From Paenibacillus athensensis (GTDB lineage: Bacteria > Bacillota > Bacilli > Paenibacillales > NBRC-103111): 64,000 bases of DNA. The stretch spans positions 124,001-188,000 of the forward strand of contig NZ_MYFO02000009.1 in NCBI RefSeq assembly GCF_004514475.2. The letters run 5' to 3'. Positions within the stretch are counted from its first letter, which is position 1. The number at the start of each line of letters is the position of its first letter. This document shows positions 41,208 to 51,200 of the stretch, piece after piece. The notes under the pieces are model-generated. The model was not told the DNA's origin. It worked only from the letters and a program-made list of their open reading frames with translations, and did no database searches. The translations under genes and the position numbers were made by a program.

Positions 41208-42584
41208 ATGTACATCATAGCGGCAGGATTGATGGTGCTGGCGGTAGCGGCGCTGGCGGCGTGGGGCTGGAGCGAGCGGCGGCGGCAGGCGGCGGAGCGT
41301 GAGCTGACGCGGACGCTGCAGCTGTTCGAGGTCAGCCTGGAGGTAAACTCGACGATTTTAAAGCGCGATCTGCTGCAAAAAATTATGGAAACGTCGGAGC
41401 GCATCATGGACGCGGAAGCGTCTTCGGTCATTCTCGTCGATGCCGAGAAGGGCGATTTGTTTTTCGAGCTGGCGTTGGGCGGCAAGGGCGACGAGGTGCG
41501 GGAAATCCGGCTGAAGATGGGCGAAGGCATTGCCGGCTGGGTGGCGCAAACCGGAGAGCCGGTCAAGATCGACGATGCGGCCCGTGACGAGCGCTGGTCG
41601 TCCAAGGTGGCCAACCGCGTCGATTACGCCACGCGCACGATGCTGTGCGTGCCGCTGATGAGCAAGGGCGAGGTGATCGGCGTGCTGCAGGTGCTGAACA
41701 AGCGGGGCGGCAAAATTTTTAGCGACCGCGACTTGAAGCTGCTGCAATCGGTGGCTTCGCCGGCGGCAATGTCGCTGGAGAACGCTATGCTGTACGATGC
41801 GCTGGAGAAGTCGCTGCATGCGCTCAAGGACACGGTTGCGGCCAAAGAACGCATGGAGAGCGAGCTGCGCATCGCCAATCAGATCCAGATGGGCTTCCTG
41901 CCGCGCAGCGGCACGGCGTCTGCTCCGGCAGGCGTCGATGCGACGATTCGGCCGGCCCGCGAGGTTGGCGGCGATTTTTACGACTTTTTCCCGTTGGGGG
42001 ATCATTGGTTGTTCTTTACGCTTGGCGATGTATCGGATAAGGGGATTCCGGCCGCGTTGTTCATGGCTGCCACGATGACGCTGATCAAGGGCAAGGTGCG
42101 CGAGGGCATGACGCCGGGCGAGCTGCTGACTCAGGTGAACCGCGAGCTGTATAAGGATGACTCGGCAATGTTTGCGACGATTTTTTGCGGGATGCTCGAT
42201 ACGGATTCGGGCCGTTTGCTGTATAGCGACGGCGGGCACTGCACGCCTTATGTGGTGAGGAGCGACGGTACAGTCGAGCCGCTGCGCGGGCGCAAAGGGC
42301 TGCCGCTGGGCGTCATGGACGACACGGAATATGCCGACAATGAAAACAGGCTGGAGGTGGGCGAACGGCTGGTGCTGTATACGGACGGCATTTCCGAAGC
42401 GGAGGATCCGCAGCAGCTGCAATACGGCACGGCGCGTTTGCAGGAGCTGCTCAGCCGGGAGCGGACCGGCGGGGCAACGCTGCTGAAAAGCATTGTCGCC
42501 GACGTCGACCGCTTCGCCCGCGGAGCGGTGCAGTCCGACGATATCGCGGTTTTGGCGATTGAGCGGACGCTGAGGGCGGGATAG
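41208..42584 (+). CDS. RsbU-like GAF-PP2C serine phosphatase with N-terminal membrane segment
   Basis: A 458-residue protein. Residues 2-20 are a membrane segment, followed by a coiled linker, a GAF domain at about 40-195 and a SpoIIE/RsbU-type PP2C domain at about 235-455. The metal-binding residues are all present: G-G-D-F-Y-D-F, L-G-D-V-S-D-K-G, L-Y-T-D-G-I-S-E and S-D-D-I-A-V. It should dephosphorylate the RsbV-like antagonist in answer to a ligand bound by GAF, releasing the kinase's target. The ATG at 41208 follows AGAGGGGGAGCGG. It is 54 bases after the antagonist gene, completing a kinase-antagonist-phosphatase set. Confidence 0.9.
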   Translation: MYIIAAGLMVLAVAALAAWGWSERRRQAAERELTRTLQLFEVSLEVNSTILKRDLLQKIMETSERIMDAEASSVILVDAEKGDLFFELALGGKGDEVREIRLKMGEGIAGWVAQTGEPVKIDDAARDERWSSKVANRVDYATRTMLCVPLMSKGEVIGVLQVLNKRGGKIFSDRDLKLLQSVASPAAMSLENAMLYDALEKSLHALKDTVAAKERMESELRIANQIQMGFLPRSGTASAPAGVDATIRPAREVGGDFYDFFPLGDHWLFFTLGDVSDKGIPAALFMAATMTLIKGKVREGMTPGELLTQVNRELYKDDSAMFATIFCGMLDTDSGRLLYSDGGHCTPYVVRSDGTVEPLRGRKGLPLGVMDDTEYADNENRLEVGERLVLYTDGISEAEDPQQLQYGTARLQELLSRERTGGATLLKSIVADVDRFARGAVQSDDIAVLAIERTLRAG

Positions 42585-42714
42585 ACGACAGATTCGTGCG
42601 GTTTGACTTTGGAGGTCAATCGCCGGTGCCGTGGTGCCGGAAGCGAGCCCAAGGGCGTGCTGCAAAAGAGTCATTACGCACGTTATTGCGTCGGCGGACG
42701 GCAAAAAATGGCTC

Positions 42715-42743
42715 TCTCCAAAATTGCTAAAGTATGGTATAAT
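42715..42743 (+). promoter_or_regulatory. Possible extended -10 promoter of the DUF4157 gene
   Basis: TATGGTATAAT at 42733-42743 is an extended -10 box (TGGTATAAT). The -35 region 17 bases upstream (TCTCCA) is weak. Transcription from here would start about 75 bases before the DUF4157 start codon, so this gene may be separately expressed from the partner switch. The rest of 42585-42823 shows nothing else. Confidence 0.45.
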
Positions 42744-42823
42744 GCTAGAAGAATGAACGAAGCGCCCGGAACGGATCGATGAAGGGGCGCTTCCGGTGTC
42801 CGATTAGGCGAAGGGGGATCTAC

Positions 42824-44002
42824 ATGCCGACCAACCACACACGAATCCAAAGAAGTCAGGAAGCCGCCGACATGCAGCGCAAGTCGACGGCTCATCAGTC
42901 TGAAGCAGCTGCTGCGGCGCGGACCGATACGGCTCCGTCATCCGGCGTGATGAACCTGCAGCGCTCGATCGGCAACCGGGCGCTGGGCAGCCTGCTCGGC
43001 TCGAAGATGACGATTCAGACGAAGATGACCGTAGGTCCGGTCGGCGATGTGTATGAACAGGAAGCCGACAAGATGGGCAAGATGGTAGCGGACCAGATTT
43101 CGGCGCAGGGAGCGGCGGGCGGCGGCGATTCGGTACAGCGCGACGATATGGAAGGCGAGGAAATCGCGACGAAGCCGATTGCAGGCATGGTGCAGCGCGA
43201 AGCGATGGAGGACGAAATCGCAACGAAGCCGATTGCAGGCATGGTGCAGCGCGAAGCGATGGAGGACGAAATCGCAACGAAGCCGATTGCGGGTATGGTG
43301 CAGCGCGAAGCGATGGAGGACGAGATCGCAACGAAGCCGATTGCGGGCATGGTGCAGCGCGAAGCGATGGAGGACGAAATCGCAACGAAGCCGATTGCAG
43401 GCATGGTGCAGCGCGAAGCGATGGAAGACGAAATCGCAACGAAGCCGATTGCAGGCATGGTGCAGCGCGAAGCGATGGAGGACGAAATCGCAACGAAGCC
43501 GATTGCAGGCATGGTGCAGCGCGAAGCGATGGAGGACGAAATCGCAACGAAGCCGATTGCGGGCATGGTGCAGCGCGAAGCGATGGAGGACGAGATCGCG
43601 ACGAAGCCGATTGCGGGCATGGTGCAGCGCGAAGCTATGGAGGACGAGATCGCGACGAAGCCGATCTCGGGCATGGTGCAGCGCCAGGCGATGCCGCGGT
43701 CTGAGGACGGGTTTGATGCATCCGCGGGTGTTGAGTCCGAAATTAATTCGATGAAGGGCGGCGGCCAGAAGATGGACGGCGCGATTCAAGCGAAGATGGA
43801 ATCGGCCTTTGGCGCGGATTTCAGCAATGTGAACATTCACACGGGCTCCAAGGCCAGCGAGGTGTCTGAATCGCTGGGCGCCGAAGCCTTTGCGACAGGG
43901 AATGATATTTTCTTCCGCGAGGGCAACTACAATCCGGATAGTCATAAAGGGCAGGAGCTGCTGGGACATGAATTGACGCATGTGCTGCAGCAGGGCTCGT
44001 AA
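42824..44002 (+). CDS. DUF4157 (eCIS core domain) protein with nine 18-residue repeats
   Basis: A 392-residue protein. The N-terminal 110 residues include the R-S-I-G-N-R-A-L-G segment seen in many DUF4157 proteins. Nine near-identical 18-residue repeats ([18 protein letters not shown]) follow, then a DUF4157 domain at about 320-392 with [13 protein letters not shown] and a complete HELTH zinc motif (His382, Glu383, His386). DUF4157 is the domain most often linked to eCIS loci and cargo. Here it is at the very C-terminus with no toxin domain after it. Start ATG 42824 follows AAGGGGGA. It is a probable cargo, cargo adaptor or processing peptidase. Confidence 0.85.
   Translation: MPTNHTRIQRSQEAADMQRKSTAHQSEAAAAARTDTAPSSGVMNLQRSIGNRALGSLLGSKMTIQTKMTVGPVGDVYEQEADKMGKMVADQISAQGAAGGGDSVQRDDMEGEEIATKPIAGMVQREAMEDEIATKPIAGMVQREAMEDEIATKPIAGMVQREAMEDEIATKPIAGMVQREAMEDEIATKPIAGMVQREAMEDEIATKPIAGMVQREAMEDEIATKPIAGMVQREAMEDEIATKPIAGMVQREAMEDEIATKPIAGMVQREAMEDEIATKPISGMVQRQAMPRSEDGFDASAGVESEINSMKGGGQKMDGAIQAKMESAFGADFSNVNIHTGSKASEVSESLGAEAFATGNDIFFREGNYNPDSHKGQELLGHELTHVLQQGS
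43190..43675 (+). repeat. Nine 54-bp tandem repeats in the DUF4157 gene
   Basis: Nine head-to-tail copies of exactly 54 bp, starting at the GTG of each V-Q-R motif, differ only by scattered silent changes. A degenerate half copy precedes them and a partial copy follows. The unit is a multiple of three, so copy number can change without breaking the frame. Confidence 0.95.
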
Positions 44003-44060
44003 GACCTAGCAGAGTAGATGATTGCGCCGAGCGCGTGCGCGCGGCGCGCAAGCATAAACC

Positions 44061-44105
44061 AACCGCCTGACGGTTCCCGACATGGGACGGTCAGGCGGTT
44101 TCTTC
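44061..44105 (+). terminator. Terminator after the DUF4157 gene
   Basis: AACCGCCTGAC (44061-44071) pairs with GTCAGGCGGTT (44090-44100), followed by a short T-rich stretch. It overlaps the end of the leftward BASS transporter gene and may serve both convergent genes. Confidence 0.8.
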
Positions 44106-45074
44106 ATGCGCGCGCGCCGCGGCGGGTTCCGCTGCCGCCGAGCGGGCAAAGCGGCTCAGGGCAGCCCCGAAGAGCGAGGCCAGCGATTGCTGGAACAGCA
44201 TGGCGAGCACGACGGGGATGGCGACTGGCGGTGGGAAGTAGGCCACCGCCAGCACGGCGCCGGCGCTGATATTGCGCATGCCGGCGTTGAAGGTGAGCGC
44301 GACGGTCGTCTCGCGCGAACTGCGCATCAGGCGCGCCGCGAGCCAGCCGAGGACGTAGCCGAGCGCAGCGAGCGCGAGCACGAAGGCGGCGAGGCCGAGC
44401 AGGCGCGCATCGAGGCTGCGCAGGTAAGGGGCGACGACAGCGCCGTTGATGGCGACGACGAGGCCCATGCCAAGCTTGGAGAAGGGACCGAGTCGCGGTC
44501 CCCAGATGTCCTTGACGCGCCCATGCGTCCATTGATTCAGCAGCATGCCGAGCAGGGAAGGCAAGACGATCATCAGCACGAGGCCGCGCATCATGCCCAA
44601 GATGTCCATGTGCACGCGCGCGCCGACCAGCAGCTCTAGGGTGTAAGGCACAACAAAAGGGGCGAGCAAGGTGTCCAGCAAGATGATCGATAGCGTTAAT
44701 ACCGTACTGCCGCGATGAATGGTCACCCAGACGAAGCTGGTGATGCCGGTTGGAATGGCGGCGGCAAGCAGCAGGCCGGTGACCGTCAGCGGCTCGTTGC
44801 CATAGGCGGCATGCCCGAGCGCCCAAGCGAGCAGCGGCATGATGCCGTGTAGAATCAGCAAAGCGACGAATAACGGCGCAGGCTGGCGGAACACGCGAAG
44901 AAATTCCCGCAGGCTGGAGCCGATGCTGCCGGAAAAGGTCATGAAGGCAAAAATCCACGGGGACAGAAACGTATAGGGGGATAGATGACCGGAAGCGAGC
45001 ACGCCAAGCGCAACGCTGAATGGCGTAATCAGCGGCAGGATGCGTTCAAGACGGCGGTTCAATTGTGTTAGCAC
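44091..45074 (-). CDS. Bile acid:sodium symporter (BASS) family transporter
   Basis: A 327-residue protein with about nine to ten membrane segments. Typical BASS marks are A-I-P-T-G-I-T-S-F-V-W near residue 104 and, in the second half, T-F-N-A-G-M-R-N-I near 264, the helix-crossover region of the Na+ sites. These carriers move organic anions with sodium; the substrate in bacteria is often a metabolite such as pantoate or a keto acid and is not known here. It starts at GTG 45074 after AAGGAGG (minus strand). It faces the DUF4157 gene, and the two share a terminator region. It seems unrelated to the injection system. Confidence 0.82.
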   Translation of the reverse strand: MLTQLNRRLERILPLITPFSVALGVLASGHLSPYTFLSPWIFAFMTFSGSIGSSLREFLRVFRQPAPLFVALLILHGIMPLLAWALGHAAYGNEPLTVTGLLLAAAIPTGITSFVWVTIHRGSTVLTLSIILLDTLLAPFVVPYTLELLVGARVHMDILGMMRGLVLMIVLPSLLGMLLNQWTHGRVKDIWGPRLGPFSKLGMGLVVAINGAVVAPYLRSLDARLLGLAAFVLALAALGYVLGWLAARLMRSSRETTVALTFNAGMRNISAGAVLAVAYFPPPVAIPVVLAMLFQQSLASLFGAALSRFARSAAAEPAAARAHEETA

Positions 45075-45146
45075 AAGCCATAGCCTCCTTCAGCCGATCG
45101 AACAAGCTTCTCTGAGTGTAGCACAGGAAGAGGCATTCATAAATCC

Positions 45147-45175
45147 TTTCCGGCGTTGCTCGCTCATGCTATGAT
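45147..45175 (+). promoter_or_regulatory. Possible extended -10 promoter for the LplT-like gene
   Basis: TGCTATGAT ends at 45175, an extended -10 box, about 69 bases before the start codon. The -35 region (TTTCCG) is weak. The gap 45075-45243 separates divergent genes and holds no other clear site. Confidence 0.35.
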
Positions 45176-45243
45176 CGATTTTGCGTTCACAAAATGATAC
45201 GCTGTACAAATACCTGACATTATTTTCGAATGGGGGAACAGGC

Positions 45244-46461
45244 ATGAAGCGCAAACAAACGGCGCTGAATTCACTGTATTGGACGCAATTTCTGAGCGCG
45301 TTTGCGGACAATCTGAACTTTTTTATTATCATCGGGATTTTGACGCACCGCGGGGTTGCCAATCCGGAAGGGACGATTACGAATATCCAGATCGGATTTT
45401 TGCTCGGTTATGTGCTGTTGGCTCCGGTTGTCGGAGCGCTGGCCGACCGCAGGGCCAAATCGCAGGTGCTGTTGCTGGGCAATCTGTTCAAGGGAGCGGG
45501 CATGCTGCTGCTGATGCTCGGCGTATGGCCGATCCTCTGTTATGTGGTGCTCGGCATCGGCGCTGTGGTATATTCGCCGGCTAAATACGGCATTTTGACT
45601 GAATTGACGGACAGCGAGGACCAACTGCTGCGGGCCAACGCAATGGTGGAGGGATCGACGATTTTTGCGATTCTCCTTGGCACGGTCGTCGGGGGATTCC
45701 TCGCGACGGTGTCCGATGTGCTGGGCGTGGCTGTCTGTCTGGCGCTGTACATGCTTTCCCTTGCACTGACCTATGCGATTCCGCGTAAAGCCGGCAACCC
45801 GACGATTCGCTACGGGGCCTCGGCACGGCAGTTTTTCGGTGATATGCGCAAGGTGTTCGCGAATCCGCGGGCCCGCTTTTCGCTGATCAGCACCGGATCG
45901 TTCTGGCTGACAGCCTCCGTGCTGCGGATTGCTTTGATAGCCTGGCTACCGGCCAATCTCGGCATTGTCAAGACCTCGCAGCAGTCGCTGATGCTGGGCG
46001 TAACCGCTGTTGGCGTCGTGCTGAGCGCGTTCTTTATCCCGCGGCTGGTACCGGCCGGCAAGCTGCATCGCGCCTATATCTTCGGCTACGTTATGGTCGG
46101 CGCGCTGATGGCAACGGCGTATCAGCACAGTCTCGTGCTGACGATTATCCTGCTGATGCTGATCGGGATGTCCGGCGGCGTGTTTCTGATTCCGATGAAT
46201 ACGATGCTGCAGGAAGAGGGCAAAGCGCTGATCGGGGCGGGCAAAGCGATTGCGATTCAAAATTTCGTGGAAAATTCACTGACGGTGCTTGGCCTTGGCT
46301 TCTTCACAACGTTAAACGCACTGCACGTAGCCATTGACTTGTCCGTGGTCATTATGGGCTGTGTGCTGCTGTTGTTCTTATTGTATGTGCATTCCCAGCT
46401 GGGCAAGGTCAAACGCTGGGTTGCTGCGTCAGAGCGACCGGAGCGGGGGCATGGCGGCTAA
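45244..46461 (+). CDS. LplT-like MFS transporter
   Basis: A 405-residue carrier with about 12 membrane segments. The opening L-Y-W-T-Q-F-L-S-A-F-A-D-N near residue 11 and V-Y-S-P-A-K-Y-G-I-L-T-E near 103 match the lysophospholipid transporter LplT branch of the major facilitator family. LplT in Gram-negative bacteria flips lysophospholipids inward together with Aas acyltransferase; no acyltransferase gene is adjacent here, so the substrate is uncertain. The ATG at 45244 is preceded by ATGGGGGAAC. It appears to stand alone. Confidence 0.8.
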   Translation: MKRKQTALNSLYWTQFLSAFADNLNFFIIIGILTHRGVANPEGTITNIQIGFLLGYVLLAPVVGALADRRAKSQVLLLGNLFKGAGMLLLMLGVWPILCYVVLGIGAVVYSPAKYGILTELTDSEDQLLRANAMVEGSTIFAILLGTVVGGFLATVSDVLGVAVCLALYMLSLALTYAIPRKAGNPTIRYGASARQFFGDMRKVFANPRARFSLISTGSFWLTASVLRIALIAWLPANLGIVKTSQQSLMLGVTAVGVVLSAFFIPRLVPAGKLHRAYIFGYVMVGALMATAYQHSLVLTIILLMLIGMSGGVFLIPMNTMLQEEGKALIGAGKAIAIQNFVENSLTVLGLGFFTTLNALHVAIDLSVVIMGCVLLLFLLYVHSQLGKVKRWVAASERPERGHGG

Positions 46462-46623
46462 TGTCGCATGCGCTGACAGCTAGTAGGCCGAATGGGGGGT
46501 AAATTTTTTTCGACACTGTCATTTCGACAATGTTCGAAGGGAATGTTTAGTATGATCATTTCGGAGTTGGGGTCAAGCGTAATAGCAACATCTAATGAAC
46601 AAGCAAAAGGATGGAGTCGACAG

Positions 46624-46866
46624 ATGAGAGAGAGAGATTGTGCACAGTTCATGTTTTCGCGGCTTGAGGTGATTTCCCAAAAGCATGAACGGCTGATGAC
46701 GCAGCTAAGCGTCAATCTGGAGCGCATTGAAATTTCGCAGCGGCTGCTCTCGCTGAACAAGGAAAAAATGAATTTGCTTCGCCAGCGTATGCATGAAATC
46801 CGCAAAATCCAGCCGCTTTCCGATAACGTGCTGGAGCAGCATTATGAGCTGCAATGGTCGAAATAG
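46624..46866 (+). CDS. Small coiled-coil hypothetical protein
   Basis: An 80-residue, mostly helical, charged protein with heptad spacing (L-E-V-I-S-Q-K-H-E-R-L and L-L-S-L-N-K-E-K-M-N-L-L). No family is recognised. The frame is open further upstream with an ATG at 46552, but the ATG at 46624 has a better ribosome site (GGAG, seven bases away), and codon use before it is AT-rich and unlike the genome. It is convergent with a decayed leftward gene. GC-rich hairpins at about 46875-46915 follow it, without a T run. Confidence 0.5.
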   Translation: MRERDCAQFMFSRLEVISQKHERLMTQLSVNLERIEISQRLLSLNKEKMNLLRQRMHEIRKIQPLSDNVLEQHYELQWSK

Positions 46867-46929
46867 ATGTGAAAAGCCCGGCGCTGCCGGGCGTGGCGGA
46901 TCAGCGCCGGGCCGGTCGCAAGCGCAGCT

Positions 46930-48160
46930 TCAGGTTGTATGCAGCTGTCTGGACACCTGATCCAGTTGTTCCAGAATTAAATTCACGTACATATCTTTAT
47001 GGGCTTCAATCAAATCCGGGCGGATCACAGCAAACCATTCTTTGATCAGCTCCAGTGAACGGAGCGCCTCCCGCTGCTGGTCGCTGCCGATGTTGGCTGC
47101 AGACGGCATAACGGCTTTCTGCGGCTGTGGAGCCGCCGCCGATTCGGCGAGCTTCAGCGCAAAGCGCGGCGACAGCAGTCCGATCTCGCTGCGGCTGGTC
47201 TGTTCAAGCCGGCCCAACTGCTGACGCAGCTCCTGAATCGTAACTTCAATGTCGGAGAGGCGCTCCTGCTTCGGGATCAGCACGAGGTGGCCAACGGCAG
47301 CGCTCGTCTGCCCATCCCCCGGCTCCCAGGTCTGATACACCTCAAACGAGCGCAGCGGCCCGTCGACGGTCGGCCAATTAAGCTCAAGCTGCAAGCCGGA
47401 GCAGCCGGGCTGCACATACTGCCGGGCTTTGCCGACGGAGCCGGGGTCGAGCCAGTCGGCGAGGCCGGTTCCCGGCGCAAACAAGCGCTGCGCGGACTCA
47501 GACATCGCCAGAACCTGCCACTCAGGGGTCACGCATAAATAAGGAACCGGCATGGCCGGGAAGCGGCTGATGTTGGTAGGCGATGTTAAGCATCCCGGTC
47601 AGACGGCCGCCCACCATAACCAGCGGTTTGTGGTGCAGGCTCTCCAGCTCGTTGATGTAAGACGTGATTTGCGGCAAATGGTAGACGATCGACACGGAAA
47701 GACCGATCACGCCCGGCTTCCAGCCCAAAGCCGATTGTACGGCGTATTCCAGCGGCAGATTAGGTCCCAGATACCTGACCTCCCAGCCGAATTCCTGAAA
47801 GCTGGAGCTGATGATTTTCAAACCGAGTTAATGCTGCTCGCCTTCCAGGCAAAAAAAAATCGCCTCCTAGGCAAAAAAAAATCGCCTTCCGGCGTCCGGC
47901 GCATAAGAGTCGGGTTCGATCAGGGCATTGTAACGGGCGATCATCATGTCGCAAAGCGCAGAAGCCAGGTGCTCATCGGCAACTGTGATCCAATTCTGCT
48001 CCCACAAGTAGCCGATATGACGCATGGCGTCGCTAAAAAGCTTGTCAAAGATATACAGGCTATTCTTGCCGGCATCGATATGCTCCTGCACGAAGTCCCA
48101 GATGTTTCGGGCATTCCCCGCAAGCAAAAGCCCCGACAACTGCTCGGCTGTTGAATACAT
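46930..48160 (-). pseudogene. Broken cobalamin-binding / PAS-like sensor gene
   Basis: Three leftward frames line up as one gene. 48160-47867 encodes a B12-binding cap domain (A-M-R-H-I-G-Y-L-W-E-Q-N-W with I-T-V-A-D-E-H). 47821-47522 encodes the Rossmann part of a cobalamin-binding domain (F-G-W-E-V-R-Y-L-G-P-N-L-P, then V-M-V-G-G). 47553-46930 is a PAS-like domain and helix (V-P-Y-L-C-V-T-P-E-W-Q-V-L). The first two are separated by a frameshift around two nine-T runs and by a stop at 47828-47830. The cobalamin motif reads E-Q-H-stop-L-G, so the stop follows the ligand His directly. The ATG at 48160 has an AAAGGTGTG ribosome site. It stands back to back with the chemotaxis-type kinase and may once have signalled with it. 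Confidence 0.7.
47848..47891. repeat. 22-bp tandem duplication with two A9 runs
   Basis: Two adjacent 22-bp units (47848-47869, 47870-47891) share their first 18 bases, GGCAAAAAAAAATCGCCT. They sit exactly where the cobalamin-binding gene loses its frame, so slippage or duplication here probably broke the gene. Confidence 0.85.
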
Positions 48161-48202
48161 GGGGATGTCACACCTTTGTATAAGGATTGGATATTTATTC
48201 GT

Positions 48203-48231
48203 TTGACTATCTACCAGCACTTAGCTATCAT
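48203..48231 (+). promoter_or_regulatory. Sigma-A-type promoter of the CheB-CheR-kinase gene
   Basis: TTGACT (48203-48208) and TATCAT (48226-48231) are 17 bases apart, 45 bases before the start codon. This is one of the best promoter matches in the window. Confidence 0.65.
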
Positions 48232-48275
48232 TGTAAATACAACTAATCGTTTCCGTATAAAGGAGTTAAAACGTA

Positions 48276-51200
48276 ATGTCCACTCATAGACTTGCTGCTG
48301 ACTCCGCGGTACCGAAGAATAAGGCTCAAACCGCCGAGGGGCAGATACATAACGCATATATTGTAGGAATCGGCGCTTCGGCCGGAGGGTTGGAGGCTCT
48401 GGAGCAATTCTTCAATCATATGCATCCGCGAAGCGGCATGAGCTTTGTCATTATTCAGCATTTGTCTCCCCATTATAAGAGCTTTATGGCGGAGTTGCTA
48501 GCTTCACATACTTCCATGAATATTGAATTGGCTGAAGACGGCATGATCATCCATCCGAATCATGTCTATTTATTGCCGCCGAGTAAAAATATGACCATCC
48601 AGCAAGGTAGGCTGGCATTGATTGATGTTGTCCCGAAAGCGGGGCTCAATTTGCCGATCGACCTTTTTTTGCATTCTCTGGCACAGGAGCGCGGGGCGCA
48701 TGCTATCGCGGTCATTTTGTCGGGAACCGGCAGCGACGGCTCCAAGGGGATTGCTGCGATTAAAGAAGCGGGCGGTCTGGTGTTTGTCCAGGACGAGGAA
48801 ACGGCCAAATTCGACGGCATGCCGACGAGCGCCCGCCTGACCGGACATGTCGATGCCGTGCTGGCGCCCGGAGAAATGGCCGACAAGCTGCTGGCCATTA
48901 GCCGAAACCGGACGACGTCGGCGCAGATCGAGCTGGATTTCTCCTCAAAAAATCAAACCGATTTATATATCAAACAGATTTTCGATCTGATCAAGCAGAC
49001 GAGCGGCATCGATTTTAATTATTATAAACGCAATAGCGTATTCCGGCGGATCGAACGGCGCATGATGCTGTGCAACATCGGCACGCTGGCGAGCTATACG
49101 GAATTTCTCACGCAAAGCAAAAGCGAGCTCGGCGCGCTGCGCAAGGATCTGCTGATTGGCGTCACGCAGTTTTTCCGCGATGCGGAAGCGTTTGAAATCA
49201 TCGAAAAAAAAGTGCTTCCGGCACTATTTGAGCAAAAAAAGCACGACCGCGAGATGCGTGTCTGGATTGCCGGCTGTTCAACCGGCGAGGAGGCGTATTC
49301 GCTGGCGATTCTGATCAGGGAATATATGGACAAGGTTGGCGAGGAATATACGGTCAAAATGTTTGCCACCGATCTTGACAAGGATTCGGTGGAATTCGCC
49401 GGGCATGGCATCTACCCGGAAAGTGCGGTGAAGGGCGTTCCGCCGGTGCTGCTGGAGCGGTATTTCACGAAGGACGAAGAAACGTACCGGATTAGCAAGG
49501 AGCTGCGCAAAATGATTGTGTTTGCGCAGCATAACATTACGAAGGACCCGCCGTTCAGCAATCTGGATCTGATTACGTGCCGCAACATGCTGATTTATTT
49601 GCAGCCGGACATGCAGCGCAAGGTGCTGTCGCTGTTCCATTTTGTGCTGAATTCGAAGGGCGTGCTGTTTCTCGGTCCGAGCGAAAGCATTGGCCGGCTG
49701 ACGCACCAGTTTGAGCCGGTGGACCGCAGGTGGAATATTTTCCAGCACAAGCGTTTGAAGGACAGCCATTTGTCCGGCTACATGGACGTGTCGAGTGAAG
49801 TGCGAGAGGTGCGGTCGGCGCGACAGCCGGTCAAGGTGTACCCGCATATTCATGACGAGCAGACGTTTCGGCGTGCAGACGATATATATACGGTGTTTGT
49901 GGACGAGCATATGCCTCCGTGCATGGTCATCGACGAAAACAATGAAATCATCCATTTGAGCGGCAACGTCAACCCGTATTTGACGCCGGCCCGAGGCAAG
50001 CCCAGCTGGAACCTGTATAAAATGGTCGAGCCGCATCTATCGGTTGCGATTGCTACGGCGTTCCAGCGCGTTCGGCGCGACAAGCTGCCGGTCGTCTATA
50101 AAGCGATCAAGCTGCATAACCGCGGCGGCGAGGACGCAGCGATCAATCTGACGATCAAGCCGTTCTCTGACCGCAGCAAGGAGCTGGAGAAGCTGGCGCT
50201 GGTTATTTTCGAGCCGGTTGCTGTCCCGCCGGCCATTCAGGAAGAGGTCGTACGCGAGACGACCTTCGATATTACCAGCAACGTTAATCAGCGGGTCATT
50301 GAGCTGGAGATGGAGCTGCAGCGCGCCGAGGAAACCTTGCAGGCCACGGTCGAGGAGCTGGAGACGTCCAACGAGGAGCTGCAGGCGACAAACGAAGAGC
50401 TGGTGGCGGCCAACGAGGAGCTGCAAAGCACCAACGAAGAGCTGCAGTCGGTGAACGAGGAGCTGGTGACGGTCAATACCGAATACCAGTACAAGATTCA
50501 AGAGCTGACCGAGCTGAACAACGACATGAACAACTTCCTGGTCAGCACCAAAATCGGCACGATTTTTCTCGATAAAAATATGTGCATCCGCCGCTTTACG
50601 CCAGCGATTACGAAGGAAATCAATCTGCTCGACGTCGATTACGGACGTCCGATCAGCCATATCTCGCACAACTTCAAGTCGGAAAATCTGGTCAAGGAAG
50701 CAAAAAAAGTGCTGCGGACGCTCACGCCCTTGGAAAAGGAAGTGCAGAGCACCAGCGGCAAGTGGTACAGCATGCGCATCCTGCCTTATCGGACAGCTGA
50801 CAATTTCATCAGCGGCATCGTTATCACGTTCGTGGACATTACCGAGCTGAAGCGGGCGAACGCCGAGCTGGTCAAGCTCAGCTATGCCATTGAGCAAAGC
50901 CCGAGCATTGCGGTCATTAGCGATCTTGAAGGCCGGGTCGAATACGTCAACCCGCATTACTCCAAGCTGACCGGCTATACGCTGGACGAGGTGATGGGCC
51001 GCAACCTGCGTTTTCTGAATACGTGGGAGAACGGCGAGGTGTCGTATCAGGAAATCTGGGAAACGGTGAACAACGGGCATATTTGGACGGGCGAGCTGGA
51101 AAGCCAGAAGAAAAACGGCGAGGTGTATTGGGAATCCGTCCGTATTCTGCCGATCAAAAATAAAAAGGGCAAAACGATTCAATATCTCAAGGTAGCCGAG

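Noticed and set aside
43190-43675. CRISPR-like array
   Set aside because: 54-bp units are contiguous, coding and without unique spacers.
42938-43981. Leftward repeat-rich frames opposite the DUF4157 gene
   Set aside because: Shadows of the 54-bp repeats; no start signals and no recognisable domain.
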